Assembly: GCF_000003815.2 (NCBI RefSeq)
Contig: NC_049990.1
Location: forward strand, 7,527,010-7,591,009
Source of the DNA: Branchiostoma floridae
Lineage: Eukaryota > Chordata > Leptocardii > Amphioxiformes > Branchiostomatidae
Direction: 5' to 3'
DNA length: 64,000 bases
A program made the translations under genes and the position numbers. Below, piece by piece: positions 50,152 to 63,593 of this stretch. Position 1 is the first letter of the stretch, and each line of letters opens with the position of its first letter. The notes under the pieces were generated by a model, which worked only from the letters and a program-made list of their open reading frames with translations, did no database searches and had not been told where the DNA came from.

Positions 50152-53100
50152 TCAAAGTTCTGAGGATTGAGCTAACTGGAGTATGTGCTGTGCCTGGAGT
50201 AGTCCCGGTTTGTAAATCACCTTTCCTTCATACTCAAAGGAGCCCTGAAAGAAAGTAAGTAAAAAAGCAAAGAAGGTTTAAAGAAATCACCAGGGTTAGA
50301 GGAAAGTATCTGATGTCCATGCATCACTCTTTCAGAGCCTCTGCAAACTGAACTGCTTTCTGTGCCTGTAGCACGGATGGCTTGTCAACCATTCTTCCCT
50401 CATACATAAAGAATGATTGGAGAAAATAAAGAAAAATGCAATACAGACTTTACAAAGATTCGTTCATGAAACATATATCATATTTCATCCTAGTTGAACT
50501 GTACGTATGTATGGCTACAATTGCCAACAAAATTATGCTTAGCTGTAGGAGTATGAGATAGTGTACTGGACAAACAAGTGAAGATTTGGGAAATAAAGAA
50601 ATACATTTGTAACTGTTATAAACATAATCAAAAACAATAATGTTTGTATGTGGCCCTTTGTTATCAAAATCATATTTTTCCATAAAAAATGAGGCCCATA
50701 AAAAATGTTTTATAGCTACTGCTATGAAGGCAAAGAATAATTCTTATATTACTGAAACCAAACCCAGTATTCCCTAGTCTTAGTGTCTGGCTAAGTGTTT
50801 TTGCATGTTTTTGTGACTTTTTATATCCCTTTAATGGTCTGCATTTTCTCTCTTCCTCTCAATTTGAATTGTTACTAAGACTTACATAAAGCCTCATCAA
50901 CATACATGAAACACTGAGCCAGTCCTACGTTTGCTCAGAGGTCGGTGTTCCTTACCTTGCCCTCCTGTTGGTGCTGTTGAAACGCCTGGATGAGACCACG
51001 TGCCCAGACTACCCTCTCAGGACTGGGGGAGAACGCCTGCTGGACAATGGGCACCTGCAGGGGGTGGATCGCTACTTTCCCTGTAGTGGCAACATTGTCA
51101 TAGGTTATGCAGGTATTGGGGTGCCCATTTAAAGCATTTGCACGAATCTTATGAAATCCTTATGAATTTTATGAAAAGCACACAAATGACTACTGAAAAT
51201 GTATTTAAGTTTGCAGAGATTTAATTTTGCGCTAGCAGGAAAATGGACTTTTTGCGGTGGTTTTAATTTTGTGGTAGCACCATGCACTGTAGTCTCTTTG
51301 CGGTGAAGCGGCCGCCGCGAAAACCGCAAACATTAAACCACCGTGAAAGTTTCTGCATTTACAGTATGTGAAAATGCACAGCTTCTATGAAAAATGCATT
51401 AATCACTATGCAAGAATTACCAATCTTATGTGTAATTTGTGCGTTTTTCATAGAACTTGTACGAATTTCATAAAATTCGTGCAAATGCTTAGACATCCCT
51501 GGGTATGCAAACGTAGTCCAATGGTCATCTTGAGGCAGAGGCATTCATTACAAAAAAATTCAAATACTGGACAATTTGATTTTGCCATGGCAGGGGAAAG
51601 TTTTCACATACCTGTAAAGCCGAACCTGGCTCCCTCCTCTGCCTGTCTTTTAAGGTTCTCTGTATCTGCGTGGTTAGGGTAGAAAAATGTGTGACTCTTC
51701 ATACACATCAGCAATTGGGTTCACAAGTTTTCATGGGCGTTGGGCCCTAAAATATGATTAAAAACTAGAAATGAGGATTTACCAGCAAATACAGCCAGAT
51801 TTGCAGCATTCAGCACCAAGGACAGGGATAGTTGTCTATGTTCATATTTCACAGGGTGGGTGACAAAAGTTGCATCATGTTGCTATAGAGGTGCATGCCT
51901 CAGAAATTTCAAATGCCTGTTCATACCCTGTAACCAAGAAGTTTAAAACATGTGACTCAGAGTCTACCAGGACTCTGGCCTAAATTTCAGGTGAATATTC
52001 AAATGTTAATCATTTCTCTAAAAAGTGGTTCGGACATAAAGTCTACAACTAGGAGTTTCAAAACCCAAGACCATGTGGTAGACCTCCTAAGTGCTGGAAG
52101 GACCAGATCACAAAGGACGCTGGACCAAGTCTTGAGACTGTGGAAACTGAGCACAGAACCGTGTGACATGGAAATTCGTGACGGATAGGAGCAAGGGGCC
52201 AGTCCCTGGCCTAAGCACTTAGGCAGGGAGGCAGAACTAGTCTGCAGGGAAGTGGTTGAAGTAGAAAAGATTTTCAAAACTGTTCTAAAGCTAGAAAACA
52301 GACACCAGGCTATGACAATCTGCCACCTACCTTTAAAGTCTACAGAGGCGTAGTCAATGGCCTGTAGACCAAAGGCCTTTGCTGCCAGGACAACCTTCTG
52401 TCTGGCATACAGGAGTTCTGTGGCATCACTGGTCCGACTGGCACCTGGGAAAAAGCATAGTTACACATATGATAGAATCTTGCCTCTCTCAGAAAGCAAC
52501 AAGTGTGTTAGGTTGGAGTCAAATATCTGATGTCATGCTTCTAAAAATTACAAACTTAAAATAGGTACCCCTAACAACATGTGTGGGTGAAACTACACTG
52601 ACTTTCAACTCTCCAAGTATCCTTTTACACCATTTCTACCTTACATTTCTACCTTACTCGCCCAAACAACTAGCCTGGGGTTCCATCCTTCATGTAGCCT
52701 GGGCTGGAGGCAGCTCAGCCTTTTCTGGAAACCCTTAGTTTATAGCCTGGTATGCAGCTGTATTATGGCTCCTGAGTCTCTTCTGTTTTCACAAATATGG
52801 AGAGGGCAGAAGAGACTCAGGAGCTACAATACGGATGGATATCAGGCTATTAGTTTCTGCTGAGGCTCATATACTGCATCCATATGTCTATAACTAACCA
52901 GGATGGCATTCAAAATGTTTAGAAAAAAGCCCAGGATACAAGATAAGAGAAATGCCAACCTATATCTGCAGCGAAGTCTTCTGATCCAAACACCAGTGCA
53001 GCCAGTCGGAAGGGTGACATGTTAGACAGGCTGATGGTTTCCTGCAGGATAGGCTGGAGGTTCATCAGGCCTTTGGCACTCTCCAAGATGGCCAGGAGGT

Positions 53101-55842
53101 CAAAGGTTGGGTTATAATCTATTCCAGCAACAGCAGTGTTCAGGTTAGCAGCAAACTGGGGGTGAAGAAGATTTTGATATACTATAAGTTTATTCATGTT
53201 CATGGTGCACTTAATTTTAGATTGGGAGGGAAAATGATGTTTTCACATTGTTTTCAGGGTTGGAATAATTCTTTAAAACAGAAGTAACGTGTTAATACAA
53301 TTTCAAGGCATATCTAACGTGTCATGGAGAGGTCACTGCAAAAAATGTGACAATAAATAAAACCACTGCAAACATTTCAAAATTTACAGTACATTATACA
53401 CACTGAAGCAAAAACTATTGTGCTAGATTACTTGTGAATGTTATACCAGTCAAATGTACAGTAAATAACACATGCTATGAGTAGCATCAGTATACATACA
53501 GTTTGCATCTCTTCAACACTCTCCACCTTAGGCAGCAAAATAGCTGAAGGCAGCTTCTTTGCTTGGAGAATAGCCGACAGGTCCTGTTAGAAATCGGATA
53601 ATTAAAAGTTTGAGGATTTTTATTTCAAAACTTGTAGGGAAAAAGTATCAGGAATAGGGTATCTTCCTATAGTTCTACCATACCTAAAAATACTGCTGGG
53701 GGCCCCCTATCCACATAACAAAAATTCATACAAATTTGTCGATTGAATCTTGAGTTAAAGGTGCAAACACACGAACACAACCAAAACAGTAGGTGAGCAG
53801 TAGGTGAACTAAAGATTTTTTTTTCCACATACGTCATTTGCCAGTCCACTGTCCACGGAATTAATCCTCACGGCACACTCTGTCCTACCAAAGTCAACCT
53901 CGTCCAGCATCCTCCTAACTGTTGTTCTAGCTTCATCCTGGTGAGAAGAAACAGAGAACTGATTTTACATTTAATACTATACACCTTTCTCAGGCGGCTG
54001 CCATGGTAGATTGTAACCGAGGCCAAAGTGGCAAAAAAAGCTGTCCATCATAATTAGCAGTTCAATTAGGAAATTGACCAATAAGAGGATAGGTGCATGT
54101 TCATCAAATATTTGCATTACATGTACTATGTTTTTATTTTGCATCTCTAAAGAACTATGGGATCAGCAACAAAAATGATGACCTAGCTCCAATAGCTGAT
54201 CCAATTAAACCTTTGGAGAAATACTTCTTGCTGTGCAAACAAAAAAGGCACTCAAGCATCATTTTCTGAAACAAATTATTTTCCAAAACCAATGGTATAT
54301 TTTGTGATCATCTTTAAGTTAGGCAAAAAACAAGTCAGCAACCAGTAAACCACTTTGTCCTGCTACTAGTTAGGCAAACTGGAGGAACATTGTCTATGCA
54401 GTCCACTGGTTAGGCAATTTTCAGCAAGGCAAACATTGGGTCAGACAGGGTCAGGCCTTTAGCACTATATATCATTTAGATATTCAAGCAAATTTTCTTG
54501 CCAGAATTTTTCACTGGAAAGTCAAAGCTACAAGTTGAATATTTCAGATGTATGACGTAATCAATCCTCTCTGCAAGACCTTTTTGCTGGGTGCTACGGC
54601 ATCTTCGCAGTCCATAACAACACAGTCCACGTCCAACGATGGAACCTTGCGAATCTTTCTCTCATCGTTCCCTGCTACAAACAGTAGTGCCCGTCTGGGC
54701 CTGTAGACGGAGGAATGTTGTCCAGGTGTACCACAGTAGGAGCGCAGAGGGGCGGATATCCTTACTGATGTCTGGAACAGGGCTCTGCAGTAGAACAATA
54801 TATCATACAACATACAATTACTTTGAATGCAGAAACTTTTGCGGTGGTTCAATGTTCGCGGTTTTCGCGGTGGCTGCTTAAAACCACCGCAAACATTTTT
54901 CCATAGCAGTAAGAGACTACAGTGCATGTTGCTACCGAGACCTTAAAACCACCGCGAAAAGTCCTTTTTCCTGCTACCATGAAATTAAATCCATTTATTA
55001 TTCTATATGAATGCTTAAATACATTATTTTTACATAATTGTAATAAGTAATGGGATGTTTTGACCTTGATCAGTCTGTCTTCAAGCAGATGTAGGGTCGG
55101 TTCAGTGTTTAATATATGATATTGAAGCATGATTTGTAACACTAGGTAACTTTTATCCATGGGGTAACCTATATCCGTCATTTTTAAAAGCTGGGTATTC
55201 AGGGATATCAAGTCGATGGAAATTGCAATATTTCTAATGTATGAAAATGTAATATTAAAATATTAAATATTGCAGTTTGACGCCCACTTGATTATTGATA
55301 TCCCAAAATACATTTCCTTTGTAGGATGTATCCTTAACATTCTCCAAAGTGACTGTTCAGTGTATTGTTTGTTTACTTTGTGGAAAGGTTTATTTCCTAC
55401 AAAACTCACCAGTCAAAAGACTTTTGTCCTTTAATCGTTAATTAACTTGACTAACCAGTTTTTCATTCTGCAAAATTAACAAATCTTAACATCATGGAAG
55501 CTCATCTGTGTTGATAGTAATCATAGCAAAATGCTAAGCTTTCTTCCAACATAAACATATACACGGATCAAATGTTCAACGACGCCTTCTTCAGGATCCA
55601 TTATATTTGTGTTGGAAGAATTTTATTATTATTGTCATTGTACTAAAATCATAACACCAACAACGCCTTGTCAAATTGAGTTAAACAAGAAATTGGTCCA
55701 CACACCACAGACGTTAATTAGACGGTTTCTACAAAAACTGAAACCTGTAAGGATAGTAAAACGACTGCATTTCCGAATCTAGTATTCTTGGTAACCTTAA
55801 ACTCACTCACCGTACTAGTTTACTAGTATTTCCTGATGCCAT
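50152..55842 (-). CDS. CLYBL: Citramalyl-CoA lyase-like (CLYBL), copy B
   Basis: Exons, minus strand: 55811-55842, 54580-54784, 53833-53937, 53500-53583, 52960-53155, 52331-52444, 51612-51665, 50956-51080, 50152-50244; they join in frame to 335 aa. Exons 3-8 have the same lengths and phases as copy A, which proves tandem duplication. Conserved: mitochondrial-type N terminus, RPRRALLFVAGNDERK, DCEDAVAPSKK, LPKVESVEEM, the Glu of LESAKGLMN and the Asp of FGSEDFAADIG. Exon 8 (HPLQVPIVQQAFSPSPERVV...) is almost identical to copy A, suggesting recent exchange. The last exon here reads GKVIYKPGLL, with Tyr where copy A has the presumed catalytic Asp. A second last-exon candidate just upstream (50324-50398) keeps the Asp. 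Activity of this copy is therefore uncertain. Confidence 0.92.
50324..50398 (-). CDS. CLYBL: Alternative or relic last exon of CLYBL-B
   Basis: It reads GRMVDKPSVLQAQKAVQFAE to a TGA, homologous to the copy A last exon and retaining the Asp. At the position equivalent to the copy A acceptor (CTCCAG) this copy has CTCCAA, so the ancestral splice site is lost. An acceptor ATGAG/GGA, behind a good pyrimidine tract, would restore an in-phase exon shorter by seven codons. The frame is intact, so it is either used alternatively or recently abandoned. Confidence 0.6.
   Translation of the reverse strand, partial: GRMVDKPSVLQAQKAVQFAEALKE
51190..51370. mobile_element. MITE of the GCGGTGGTTT family
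   Basis: gcggtggttttaattttgtg and cactgtagtctctttgcggt, with inverted aaaccaccgtgaaagtttct at the right end. Related copies: 54830-54980, 63938-64000 (cut by the window end), and decayed ones near 15700-15800 and 5330-5470. In CLYBL-B intron 7. Confidence 0.65.
52743..52850. mobile_element. TAGCCTGG snap-back MITE
   Basis: tagcctggtatgcagctgta...cctgagtctcttctg is mirrored by cagaagagactcagg...tatcaggcta. Flanks TTAGTTTA and TTAGTTTC are a 7-of-8 target duplication. In CLYBL-B intron 5. Confidence 0.7.
54830..54980. mobile_element. MITE of the GCGGTGGTTT family
   Basis: gcagaaacttttgcggtggt at the left end and inverted aaaaccaccgcgaaaagtcc at the right, with the shared block gagactacagtgcatg inside. 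In the copy B intron 1, adjacent to exon 2. Confidence 0.7.
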
Positions 55843-57250
55843 TCTGTATTTCCCATTAGCCTTTGCGCCAGGAAAAGCGTGTTCCGCAACTTTTCGGACC
55901 ATTCCAAAATCTTTTCGGGGGGAGGGGTCAAAGTCCAAACTGCCTCTATAAATATTGTAAATATTGCATCAACAAGGTTGTGAAACTTATTGAAAGTCTT
56001 GATCGATATTCCTTTTATAGGTCTGTGTTGTTCTTCTTTGTGGTTGTTGTTGTTTTTCCCAAATTAATATAAGACGGCTGAGACAAAGTTACACATCATT
56101 CCTGTTTCAAGATGATTAAATGTGCGTTATTGACGTCAGATCTCATTGTTGATATCTATCAATTTGAACAGGCTGATTTTGTGTTAAATTTCCATGGGGG
56201 TAGGATGTTTTCAATAGGGCCGAGGAACTGGCCTGTGTAGGCCATGGAAATAGTCTAGTCTCTACCAGACTCCCGCCTGGCTGAATAGGGGACCAATAGG
56301 CAAAATTATAGAATTAGGAATAAAAGCCTAGTAGGAGTTAATTGGCCTAGGAGTGTTGGCCGGCCTTTTAGGTTGCAAACTGTACTCCCCGGCCCACTAT
56401 CTAGCTGCTCTGGCATGTTTTCTGTCTTATTTGGCTAATTTCTACCATTTTTCCAGCGACCTGTGGAGCCTGGCAGAGGCTATTCTCCTTGGCCATCTTT
56501 GATACTATCTCTAAGGCACCGTAGGGTCTGCTTGGAGACTAGGCAGAGGCTAGAAACAGTCTAGCACCAAGGCCATCCGAACACGAGCGCGCTCTAAACA
56601 TGCTAATATGATGCCCTTGTCAAGAGCTGATCATCACACAAGTGGAACATATGCACATCCTCGCCATATGGTGGCTCGTCCCTCCCCCGGGGGGTAGGGG
56701 GGACCTCTGCTCCGGGGAGCACCGTCACGCCAGGCTTGGGGACAGACCTCACCCCCGGGGGTCCGTCCTGATGACATCTTTATTGTCGTGTGGAATCATC
56801 GGGCGACATCTTTACTGAGTTGATTATAATTTTACATTCAGTTTACTTTCATTTCTTCTCATGTATGCTTGTACACTTATATTGGCTTATGTTATTTGAT
56901 TGTTTTGTAATTTTAAATGGACACCAGGAAGAATAGATTTTGCGTTTGTAAAGTCTAATGGATATCTATACATAAACAAACGTAGTGTATCTCAGACTAT
57001 TAACGCTAGTTCACCCTTATCCGAAGGGCTATATCCGTTGTTTAGGGTATGTGGGTATAAAAATTGTGTATTTAGGGACGTCACATCAAAGGGCAGTGGT
57101 TTCAAACTGCAATATTTTGAAAACATTGTAATTTGAAACCGCCGTCTGTCGACTTGATATCCCTAGATGCTAGACTCCGTTGTTTCAAAAAAAATACTAG
57201 TACCCTGTTTTTAAAAACAACGGATATAGGCTACCCCACGGATATAGGTT
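55135..57250. repeat. Inverted pair of a ~200-bp repeat around CLYBL-B exon 1
   Basis: 55140-55310 (ggggtaacctatatccgt, gggatatcaagtcgatgg, aatattgcagtttgacgcc) is matched in reverse orientation at about 57090-57245 (ggcggtttcaaa..., tcgacttgatatccct, acggatataggctacccc). Similarity is clear but imperfect. They may be the ends of one ~2-kb element or two independent copies; CLYBL-B exon 1 (55811-55842) lies between them. Confidence 0.6.
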
Positions 57251-60200
57251 GACAGACTTCATTATCCTGTACTCAGACCGATATTTTCAATGTACTGTTT
57301 TGATATCCAACTCCTAAGTAGGTTTCATTTCCAAAACGATACCGAATCATCCTTACATGACAAGATTGCAACTTATATACTGTACTGATTCTGTACTGTT
57401 ACCTATTTTGTAGCTCTGAATGTAGGACGGATGTAGGGTTGTTATCTAATAGTTGTTGTCATATTTTGTCATTATAGAAATAGTTGTTAATGATCTTTTT
57501 GTGATTCTTAACACTGAGAGCACAAAAAAGACTGCAACAAAGGTTGATTGATTAGTTAATCATAAGTCTCGTTCTTATAAGAATACTAAATTGATGTTAA
57601 ATGATTATCATTTTTTAAAAGAATGGTAGAGTTGAGAATTTGACATTTATGAAGCTTTCTACAGATTTTACAAAGCAACTGGAACCCAGTAGATTCCCCA
57701 TTATATATGCGGATTGGCGTTATACTGACTACCAGCAAACCGTTCAGCTCCCCAGCCGGGCTAAATTGAGCAGAAATAATTTACTGCGGTGATCATCGAA
57801 AGCTGGGTAAAAGATCAATGTTTCCATCTATGATCACTACATAGCGGGGTTGTCATCTTTCAGGGGGTCGTGGTTTGGGATTGAGATGTTAACTAATCTC
57901 CGTCCATGCCTAGCGGAGGAACATCACTGAAATTAATGAACTGGTGATGTAAAAAATGCGTACGAGATGGATTTGAACTGTTCCTCCGTTTAACGGCTCT
58001 TTCTAATTACCAAGGCCATCATAGCCTCTAAAGCAGGCTTTCTAGGGTCTTTTTTTTCTCATAATACACGTTTGCTGGTAGATTCTTTTTGTACTGGGTC
58101 GTTTGGGTGTATTATGGGCCCCCCAAAAAAACGGAAAAAAAGGCCCCAGAGAGCCTGCTATCATATGGAGGTTAGGCCACCATATTATTATTGGCGGATA
58201 TGTGAATCGTTTTTGCGAGGAGGCAGAGGAGGTCTAGCATACTTCCCAGCTAGCATCACTTGCAATAAACATTCCACAATACGCATCCCAAAAGGCTGAC
58301 TGTGACCAAGCATATAGACCTGTCATGTTGCCTTTGACAGTACAGCAACTGGTATAATTAGTACCTTTTCTTTTCTTGAATCGTCAAAAGATTAACTTTG
58401 TCCAACTTTGTGAATCGTGTGGAAAAAAAAAACACCGATGGACCATTGACGCAAATGCTTGCTTCAAATATGGTGCCGTAACTTAGCTTAGGGTACTATA
58501 TCGTTAGAATTCAAGTTTTTTTGGTGGAGAAATGAATGTGCAAGAAGGTTATAAGCTAGTTTCATGAGTTTGGTGCCCTTGGGAAATGCATTATACACCT
58601 ATTTCCCACTCGGCTCAGGTGGGTGGAATACCTAGTTTCGGCAGAGACATCATCTTGGATAGGCACTTTAGGCAGTAAAATCGAGGGTCCCTTGTTTAAG
58701 GGGAGCAACACCTCGAGCACTTTGAAGAGCCCAACACACTTTTGACAAGAGTAGGGGACTAGGGGTTCATCCTGGATGCAGTGTGAGTGGATCAAATCGT
58801 ACAGTCAGCAGCTTGTACCTACGGTATGAAGCTAAAGTGTTGCTCCTAACGGCGGTTTAATGGTTATGCGAAACAAACAAACAAACAATAGTAAAATTAG
58901 ATAAACAAGATAACATCAAATAACAATATGCAACAAGACAGTGACATTTCTCCACACCCATGAAGAACAGTATCGTACAGGCAGGTGGGGCCGGACCCCT
59001 GACTGTTACCAACAATGGTCCCCCGTCACTCTCACTTGTCACAACGGTCACCACTTTCTAAAGACACAGCTGTCCGGGAGGTCATTTGGCTGGACCTTTC
59101 CACTGACTAGAGAAAGTGATGAAATTTATGCGACAGTGTCAGAAAAAGAGACAGAGAGAGACGTTATAGCTGGGGACAATACTGCTCATTTTGGAACTTC
59201 TCAATCTTTGTTCATTGTACAACGTTAATGAACATGTAAAGTTAAAGTGTGCGACTTCAGACTTAGGACGAAGTATGTGGCCTCGCTGGGGCTCGTGCGC
59301 CTTAGCCCAGCACACAGTCACCTAGCCTCCTTCGCAGACTTCGAGCGGGGCAATCTTTTATTTTGTGTCGACGTCATAAACCCCCTCCCTGTACGTCCCC
59401 ATCCTTAAGTAAAGGACGATGCGACTCCTTCTCAGACGTGTCCAGACCCAGAGGCGAACCCTGACGTTTATGACCACCGACTTCACGGAATTTGAACCTG
59501 TTATGGCCGCAATGCAACGTAGCAGACTTGGAAAAAGTAACACTAGTACTTGGTATTACATTTTGCGCAAATTCAGATTGACCTTGAAAACACACGCAAG
59601 AGAAGATATGGAAATGAGAAGATGTCACAAAGACACAAGTATCATGGCGCTTACCTTGTAAGTTTACCCTCCGGTCTTAGGTGTGTCTTATGATGTTCTT
59701 CTGAAACTCTACATGTACTTACTTTCTTCGAGTATTAGTAGTTAACGTTAGTCTATTTATTAATTTATTTGTGAGATTTGCTAAATATTCGAACCCAAAA
59801 CCTTTTGATTCTTGGTGAACAACCCTATCAAACCACAGGACTACCTTGTAACCTCAAATAGATGTATAAAAGTGTAATTTGGATGATAACAGTTGCTACG
59901 TTATCCACGACAAGTGTAGACATATTAGCCAGCACAAGAGTCGCCAGGGACAGAAATCATGACTCTGCTGTCATATTTATTGCCCGTCCCTAATGGTAGA
60001 TTCCATTACCCGTCATGCTGCGCGATCACGCATCACCACTCCATGACCTTTCCTGTAAGGACGAACGGTTCGGCTCTAACTGATGTATCAATCAACTGTC
60101 TTAGTGTCTAGGAAATTACTTTAGATAACAGCTGCGAGAAGTAAAAAGTTCTGTACAATACTATTGTATCGTCTTGTATATAAGCATGGCTAGCTATTGT

Positions 60201-63200
60201 TGGTTTAACACAATGATACTTGTACTAGGAGGGTCTATTCATTCAACTGTTTGACACAGGTTCTATCAAAAGCTCCTTGGTTCTATGTACGAAATACATA
60301 ACGAAATAACTTTGTAAAAACTGATCATACGAATGTGCCAGGCCAAATGTTAATTTGTTTTTGGTGGTTACAGTGTGTGTTTTTTTTTTTTCTTTCTGTA
60401 ACAGAGGAAAAGTGTGTGCTTTTTTATAAGCCGTGATATGAAAAGAGCGTTCGGTTGGTCCGCGGGTTTTGTGACGAGGTTTGAATCGATTTGGTACGGA
60501 GCATTAATTTTGACCGCGACAGAAGGCGACTCATAAACTCTCTACAGCTTCGCGCGTCCGGACCTGGCCAAGCGTGGCACATTTGTACGCCATATCGCTT
60601 GGAAGGTTATTAAATTGAGTTGGAAATACTGTGAAAGCGTAAAAACTCTTCGACCGTTCACCCAGCCAAGGTCGACAAAAACCGGAACGAGGTCATTTCT
60701 TGACAACAACATGACGACTTTTCTGTTGTCACTGGAGCCTTGACTGTCTGTTAGAGTCAGTACAAGACACACCTTCTTTGTCTCCAGTCTTAAGGGTTGA
60801 GTGTTCAGGAAGAATGACAAAGCTTCTTAATTCCAGGGGATTTGCTTATGACCTAATTCATTGTTTGAGATAAGACAGAGGCAAAACAAAATACCCGCTT
60901 CTTGTACATATTGGCCACATCCCTCGCCTATCGTAGTACTCCTTTTGTCATAATACAAATACTGAAAGAGGAAATTATAGAATTCTATGGTAACGACAAA
61001 AATGTAGTTTTCCTTTCCTTTTCGTTCGATTTGGTTACAATGTCCTTAATTTAATCGCACTGCAAAGCAAATCTCCGGAGATCTCTACCGGAGGGGGCAC
61101 ATAGGTTTCCAAGTGAAAGGATCGAACAAATAGTCTGGCAATAATCCCCGTTGTATGGGCATGACCGGCTCGGTGATTGAGAGGCGCTGATTGCCGAAGC
61201 TTGTTATTCCGCTCAACTGGGTCTTTACATCCCGGGTGTACGGAGCCCTCGGGCGGGGTGACCTCGGGCCCGTCGGGCTCACCCCGGGTGTAGCGCCGAG
61301 CACACGTGCAGAGGGGTCGCGGGGTCATCTCCCCGCGCACAGGTGTGCTAACAGGTTTGACTTCGGGGCTCGACACTTTAGTGAGATCAAAGGCGCCGCC
61401 GCTAATGTTACCCCCGTAAATTACCGGTATTTGGGCGCACACCGGTGTGAAGGGAAATGGGTGCCCTCCCCCTTTAACCCCTGGCTCACTTCAACCCGAG
61501 GAGCGTGAACCTCGCCGTGACAGCATGAGGCTCTCTCAAAAAAGCTAATATTATGTGACACGGTCCATGGAAAATTGCCGCGATCTTTACAAGTCTCAAT
61601 GTACCAATTGTCAGGGATATTACGTATCACCTTAACAAATTTCACCCCACAAAAGCCCTTTGAATGGGACATAGAAAATCCTGGCCGGGCCCGATTTGAA
61701 TCTCAATACAAATCCTGCGCTAGGCTCACGCCTCCAGCGACAGTTTGGCTACAATAAAACCAACAAACGCTGCAGTGAAAGAGATCAGTCCCTCATTCAT
61801 CATTGTGGAGGCTTCAAAACATGGCCACTTGGATGTACGAACACATAACGCCTGGAGGGGTTTCAAACGGCATCAGACTCTCTTGTCTCTTCTGTCAATA
61901 GCTTTCAGTCAAACTACATCGTGTGAAAAGAAAAAAAGCCAGCTGCTTTTTCTCTAATACGGTTGGATAAATGCTGTTTTGTCGTTGTGACAAGCGTACA
62001 TTTTGGTCGATTTCTTTCCTTAATGACGTATTTAACAGTTTGTACGTGAAATCTTGGTTAATTGAGAAACTCTGGGATACGATATCAAAGCGTTATCGTG
62101 TGAAACGCGCCTCGGGCCATTAAAATGTTAACAATTTAAACACGCAAATAGGATAACAATGTCCACTAATCCCTCAGCCCTGTTGGAATTATAAACTGGC
62201 ACTGAGAGGGTACAACCAGAGAGAAGCACCTTTATATACTCGTATGAACTTTTATTCCACTGCTTCATACAGTGCTGAAAATATCATTTTTCGTATGCGT
62301 ATGACATAACAAAACATATCTGTTCTTATAATTCCACCATCACAAAGAGGAGAGAAGTCAAACCCTTTTACTAGACTTCTTCACCCATGCCAGCTCGAAT
62401 GTATGTTATCGTCCTATTTTGACTTGTAGTATTGAGATTAAATCTTGCTTGTGCATAGTCCTAGCGTAGCGCAACATTTATCAATATGTGTTCCAGTTCA
62501 AACTTCGTTCTGAAATGTATCATTAAAGTCCGATAAACATTTACGTCTATATATTAAAGAACTGTGACCGTTCCTATATGCAATGGTGACAGTAATACAT
62601 TGTTCCCATTTATTTCATTACACTGTAATACACATTTGTCTTCTTCAAATGTGTACATTTCTGGTGTTTATCTCCCGACGACCCGGTGAGAGGGTGAAAA
62701 GAACGACAACAACAACCCTACACGACCCCGTCATGCGCGAACCTGTCTGTTTGGATTTCTACTCCACAATATCCCAGAGGACTGTCTATCCCAATTTCTG
62801 TCGTTAAAGATTTTCCCCCGTGAAAAAGAAGGTTGAATGCGACGATATGCGCGAATTCCCAGACAGGGTAACATTTCGTACGAACGGCACTCGCCGTAAA
62901 TGGAAAGGTGCAGCGAAAGGTTACGAGATGAATGGTTTTACGTAGGCGAAACAGCGAAACGGGGTCCGCAGGCATTTGCATTCGGAACCAGACTAGCGGT
63001 AAAATATGCGCACTTTTCCACATTGTTCGGGACCCTCTGCTGTGCAGTCGTCTCCAGCTCTTTCAGATGCTTTCATAGAAAGTTGAGCGTGTCTTATTCG
63101 TCCCTTTCAGCCTCTCTCAATAACTGCTGAGAGGGCTGAATGGGGGACAAGCGAGGATGCGTGTCCGCCCTGGCATGACAAATGGCGGCAACTCCGCATC

Positions 63201-63590
63201 TCGTTACCATGGCAACGCCCTCTCTCGTAATTTCGTTATATTTTCCCGCCTGTTTTGTGGCGCACTTCAACTCAATCAACCTTTGTGCGCAACTTGTAGC
63301 TGAGGCATGTTTGTTAAATGTCAACCCCCCACTCCCATACAAAAAAAAAAGTTTTAATAGATGTAACGGTACACGTAGATAGACTTGAGGGAAGGGTGGG
63401 AAATATATGGGTGCGCGGACGACCTTGTCAGTCGAAGCGCGCAGCGTAATTACCCCCACCCCTGCTTAATTGTGTCATCCGTCCGAGTGGGGAGATTCCG
63501 GGACGGGGCTCTCACGGGCCGCCGGGTCCATTCCCGGCCCGCCATCCTTCATTCACCGCGCGCTCTAATCTCCAAGCAGATCTTGTTGTG
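55843..63590. other. Gene-poor right-hand region
   Basis: No exon with paired splice sites or a recognisable domain was found. It starts with the presumed CLYBL-B promoter. There is a GC-rich hairpin-forming block (cccccgggggg and related) at about 56680-56770 and GC-rich islands at about 61230-61500 and 62880-63560. Non-repetitive AT-rich stretches such as 62110-62220 have the look of conserved non-coding DNA. If lancelets keep the vertebrate CLYBL-ZIC order, this could be Zic upstream sequence, but that is inference. Confidence 0.4.
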
Positions 63591-63593
63591 GCA

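Noticed and set aside
58072..58299. Open frame with PPKKRKKRP (nuclear-signal-like)
   Set aside because: The basic run comes from an A-rich stretch; no domain or flanking exon found.
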